Source: a virus
Length of the DNA stretch: 23,901 nt
Reading direction: 5' to 3' (one strand)
Virus record (IMG/VR): IMGVR_UViG_3300010885_002746
Span: 1 to 23,901 of that record
Below, one piece after another: positions 21,070-23,901 of this stretch (positions within the stretch are counted from its first letter, which is position 1; every line of letters starts with the position of its first letter). The notes under the pieces are model-generated. The model was given only the letters and a program-made list of their open reading frames with translations, had not been told where the DNA came from and ran no database searches. The translations under genes were made by a program, and so were the position numbers.

Positions 21070-23901
21070 TTATACTAAAACAAATCCACCTGTGGGGAAT
21101 GTTCCCGCATAGGTAGCATGATGATTCATTGTAAACATATGACCTTTATTTCCAGCTGGTCTGCATGACACATGTATCCAATATTGAGATCCATTGTACT
21201 CCATAATAACTTGGTTCCATGAAGGTAGGAGTTTAACAATCTCATTACATATTTTATATGTTTCTGCCTTACCGCCTGGAAACACAATATCAGCTGCACA
21301 ACCAATTGGATGATCGCCACCTTCTTTCTGGTTTGGACCTAAATCTCCAGGAGCAGCACCGAATGGTGGTCTGCGGAAAGCTGAAGTAATAGTAAATTTA
21401 CCAAACTTTTCACGGATTGGATCAAGAACCTTTTCAGCCAATACTCTCATGTTACAAACAATTTCTTGGGGTGTAATGTTTGCACCATTAACATTATACG
21501 TAACACGTGGAATACGAACACCACCTTTGGTTAAATCACCAAGAGTGAAGTGCTTTGATAGTTTCATTCCAGCAGTGTATTGATCTGCTGGAATATTTCT
21601 AATTGCATCTAGACCAGCAACAGATCCTGGTGTGGATGCAGAGTTTGCTGCGGGAGTTTCTTTCTGTGTTGGATATTTAGTACCCTCAATATCAGATTTA
21701 CTAACTTCGTTATTTTCAATCTTTCTATTCGCATACGCAGTAGAATTACCAGTATCTGGGGAGTCAAAACCAGTTTCTGAACCACGATTTGGAACTGCCA
21801 TTGGTGGTAACACAGAAACACCAGAAGTTCCACGAAGTTCAATAGGAAGTTCAATATCAGCCTGTCCAGCAGCACGTGCAGGGAGAGCAGGTTTCGCTTC
21901 TGTTGCACCCAATGGTGATAAGGCAATTCCACTATTAAGTGCAACAATGGCACCATCAAGGGCAACCATGGCACCACCTTTAATACTAACTGCGCCACTT
22001 GCGCCTAAGGCAACTGCTGCTGCAGATTTTAAGTTCAGTAGACCTGTAGCCTCAATATTTAAGAAAGCGGTAGACTTAATATGTGTAGCAAGTTTACTAC
22101 TAATATTAACATTATTAGAAGAATTGATATGTGTATCTAATTCTGTAGTTAAGAAAATAGAACCTTTAGTTGATGTGTAATTTATATCAGAGTCTGCTTC
22201 AACAAATAGACCTGCCTCAGACTTGAGGTTCATATCCTTGACAGAATGAATATTTAAACCAGAATCAGATTTAATATTAAATCGTCCAGTGGACTCCATA
22301 TTAATTCTAGATGCTCTTAGATTAAATTCACCACCAACAGCTAAGTTTGAATTACCACTGATGTTAATATTAGCATCGTTATAGATGTTAATTTTAGCAG
22401 CACCAGAAACTTCTAAGTTAAAGATATTATCTGTGCGTACATTTAACGCACCGTCAACAGTTACATTCATGGCACCTACAACATAAACATGCCCATTACG
22501 TTCAATGATTTCATATCCGTCGCCAACAATACGATTAACTTGAGTACCGTTTGCATCCCACTCAATAAATGATCCTGTTCTATGATATAAGTGAATACGT
22601 TCAGATCCAGGAGTATCATCAAACTCCATTATGTGACCTGATTCAGTTTCTGTAACTTTATTGTATGGGTAAGTTGCATTATATGGAACTGGAGATTGAT
22701 CCCATGTTCCACCATTGGCAATCTTAATACCCATTTTCATAGCTGCTTCTTTTTTAACAACGTATGTTCTACCTAAATTATTACCAGCAGCTAAACGATT
22801 AGTATCAGGTTCATTTTTATACTTTGGATATACACCATTTGGATCTTGGAAACCAAGATTTGAATCAACAAGAAGCCCAGTACTAATAGTACCATCAGCA
22901 TTTGTCATACCTATTGCTTCAACATTATTTGTAGTAGGCTCACCCTCAGCTTCTAATTTAGTGAGAAGACTTTTAGCCTGACCAACAGGGGAGTTTGCTA
23001 TTTTAACCAACTCATTTAAGATAGAATCTTTAGTTGGATTTACGATACCTAACTTAGAAACTAATTCAGTAACAGATCCAGAAACATTATTGATACCAAG
23101 ATTCGCAGCAATATCTGTAATAGAACCACCGAAACTTGATAGTGAATTTAATTTTGATGCAAATAATGATTCTACATTAGTTGCTTGGCTAATTGCACCA
23201 TTTATCTGGTTGGTAATAGCTGTAAACGGATTGGCAATACCATTAGTTAAATTATTGATATTAATACCAGTAGCATTAGTTAGCTGATTAGTTAACTGGT
23301 TGGTTAAGTTTCCAGTTAAATTATTGACATTGAAACCACCAACCCCAAGATTTGAAATCTGCGCATTTAAACTATTTGCAATATTTGGTGGTAATATATT
23401 ACCACTAGCATCAAGGATATTAGTTTTAAGACCACCAAGATTATCATTGGCAAAACTTGTAACAGTTGCGGATAAATCACCAAATTGTTCAGTAAGCTGA
23501 TCTGTTAATCCACCAGTCAATTCAGATAAAGAAGCACCAATATCAAAACTATTTACTAGATCTGTATACTGAGAAATTTGATCAGTAATATTACTCACTA
23601 AATCTGTAGGTAATGCGCCAAGAATATTGTCAAGACCAAATTCTGATAGTACATCTAAACCGCCAATTGCATCTAATCCTGGAATACTACCCAAATCAAA
23701 TCCACCAAGATCAAGTCCACCAAGATCAAGTCCACCAAGTCCACCACCAGTAACTGCACCAATTACATCACCTGTAATACTGCCAGCTTCTCTTGGAGTT
23801 GACTCTGCCGAATCATCTTTTGGTGTTGCTTTAACTACACCATAGTAGTCGGTGCCCATGTCAATCTTATCACCGCCACCAATTGATGCAGTAGCTGCAG
23901 C
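21070..23901 (-). CDS. 5: gp5-like baseplate hub/tail spike with C-terminal M15 peptidase (5' end outside window)
   Basis: Central spike protein of the baseplate; it would pierce the outer membrane and cut peptidoglycan during infection. The frame is open to the window edge: 14 codons (AAATASIGGG...) precede the first Met at 23859, and that Met has no Shine-Dalgarno, so the true start and probably the OB-fold domain lie upstream. Numbering from this Met: residues about 20-300 are low-complexity Gly/Leu/Asn/Thr sequence (LGGLDLGG, LTNQLTNQLTN). About 395-440 is the gp5-type spike entry (SGHIMEFDDTPG, LYHRTGSFIEW). About 440-620 has short alternating repeats (INIYNDANINISG) typical of the needle beta-helix. 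About 765-929 is an M15-type D,D/L,D-peptidase: H850-x6-D857 (GGDHPIGCAAD) and H896 (WIHVSC) as zinc ligands, with E887 the likely catalytic base. T4 gp5 instead carries a lysozyme between OB fold and needle; none is visible here. The PAAR gene two places downstream supports the role. Confidence 0.88.
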   Translation of the reverse strand, partial: AAATASIGGGDKIDMGTDYYGVVKATPKDDSAESTPREAGSITGDVIGAVTGGGLGGLDLGGLDLGGFDLGSIPGLDAIGGLDVLSEFGLDNILGALPTDLVSNITDQISQYTDLVNSFDIGASLSELTGGLTDQLTEQFGDLSATVTSFANDNLGGLKTNILDASGNILPPNIANSLNAQISNLGVGGFNVNNLTGNLTNQLTNQLTNATGININNLTNGIANPFTAITNQINGAISQATNVESLFASKLNSLSSFGGSITDIAANLGINNVSGSVTELVSKLGIVNPTKDSILNELVKIANSPVGQAKSLLTKLEAEGEPTTNNVEAIGMTNADGTISTGLLVDSNLGFQDPNGVYPKYKNEPDTNRLAAGNNLGRTYVVKKEAAMKMGIKIANGGTWDQSPVPYNATYPYNKVTETESGHIMEFDDTPGSERIHLYHRTGSFIEWDANGTQVNRIVGDGYEIIERNGHVYVVGAMNVTVDGALNVRTDNIFNLEVSGAAKINIYNDANINISGNSNLAVGGEFNLRASRINMESTGRFNIKSDSGLNIHSVKDMNLKSEAGLFVEADSDINYTSTKGSIFLTTELDTHINSSNNVNISSKLATHIKSTAFLNIEATGLLNLKSAAAVALGASGAVSIKGGAMVALDGAIVALNSGIALSPLGATEAKPALPARAAGQADIELPIELRGTSGVSVLPPMAVPNRGSETGFDSPDTGNSTAYANRKIENNEVSKSDIEGTKYPTQKETPAANSASTPGSVAGLDAIRNIPADQYTAGMKLSKHFTLGDLTKGGVRIPRVTYNVNGANITPQEIVCNMRVLAEKVLDPIREKFGKFTITSAFRRPPFGAAPGDLGPNQKEGGDHPIGCAADIVFPGGKAETYKICNEIVKLLPSWNQVIMEYNGSQYWIHVSCRPAGNKGHMFTMNHHATYAGTFPTGGFVLV
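23701..23748. repeat. 15-base tandem repeat in the hub gene
   Basis: Two perfect tandem copies of tccaccaagatcaag (23701-23715 and 23716-23730) are followed by two shortened copies. On the minus strand they encode a run of G-G-L-D-L units in the Gly/Leu-rich N-terminal part of the hub protein. The length is a multiple of three, so copy-number change would keep the frame. Probably replication slippage in a linker. Confidence 0.8.

Noticed and set aside
21126-21998. Minus-strand open frames inside the hub gene (21126-21320, 21609-21998)
   Set aside because: They overlap well-supported coding sequence in another frame and their products are Leu/Val/His-rich without any family pattern.
23859-23861. 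ATG at 23859 as true start of the hub gene
   Set aside because: The frame stays open to the window edge with coding-like sequence, there is no Shine-Dalgarno, and the expected OB-fold is missing, so the gene begins outside the window.

Overview
The window is a compact stretch of a tailed-phage genome, myovirus type, from the T4-like supergroup. Every supportable gene lies on the minus strand, genes are packed with gaps mostly under 45 bases, and the order (baseplate hub/spike, PAAR tip, gp25, gp6, gp7 position, gp8-like, giant fibre protein, fibres) is a T4-type baseplate-to-fibre late module. The protein styles (DUF4815 giant protein, gp8 with Gly-Gly-x-Gly-Tyr repeats, Mtd-like fibre N-terminus, LTNKTLT fibre repeats) recall T4-like phages of aquatic bacteria such as cyanophages and pelagiphages. 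The DNA is AT-rich. No host-diagnostic metabolic gene, tRNA or integrase is present, so the host stays unresolved.

Layout in transcription order, from high to low coordinates. (1) 23901-21070: gp5-like hub/spike, cut by the window edge at its N-terminus, with a needle-type repeat region and a C-terminal M15 zinc peptidase. (2) 21056-20379: unrecognised 225-residue protein. (3) 20369-20088: PAAR spike tip. (4) 20076-19684: gp25. (5) 19682-17850: gp6. (6) 17850-15580: 756-residue wedge-associated protein in the gp7 position. (7) 15539-15096: small beta-rich structural protein. (8) 15081-12061: enlarged gp8-like wedge protein. (9) 12018-5500: 2172-residue DUF4815 protein. (10) 5500-5264: small coiled-coil protein. 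(11) 5252-1935: a repeat-rich fibre protein, a 528-residue probable adhesin, a 194-residue fibre-type protein and a 91-residue accessory protein. A strong terminator follows at about 1871-1898. (12) A second unit starts from a T4-type late promoter at 1844-1851: 110-residue and 83-residue small structural proteins, then a large fibre whose 3' end leaves the window at base 1.

Genes 1-6 and 8 would build the membrane-piercing spike and the wedges around it. Genes 7 and 9-12 would build the host-contacting periphery. Late-promoter-like ATAAATA elements sit at several junctions, and TAATG overlaps couple gp6 to the next gene and the giant protein to the coiled-coil protein.

The most interesting signals are three. 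A roughly 50-residue W-T...Y.V...G-T-T...P-x-H-x-x-G module recurs five times in three neighbouring baseplate genes, and two copies share 47 of 48 bases. The 528-residue protein looks like a small virion domain split by an insertion of about 400 residues. Three late-promoter motifs cluster inside the small coiled-coil gene ahead of the fibre cassette. I found no CRISPR array, tRNA, insertion sequence or reverse transcriptase, and no clearly new defence or mobile system.
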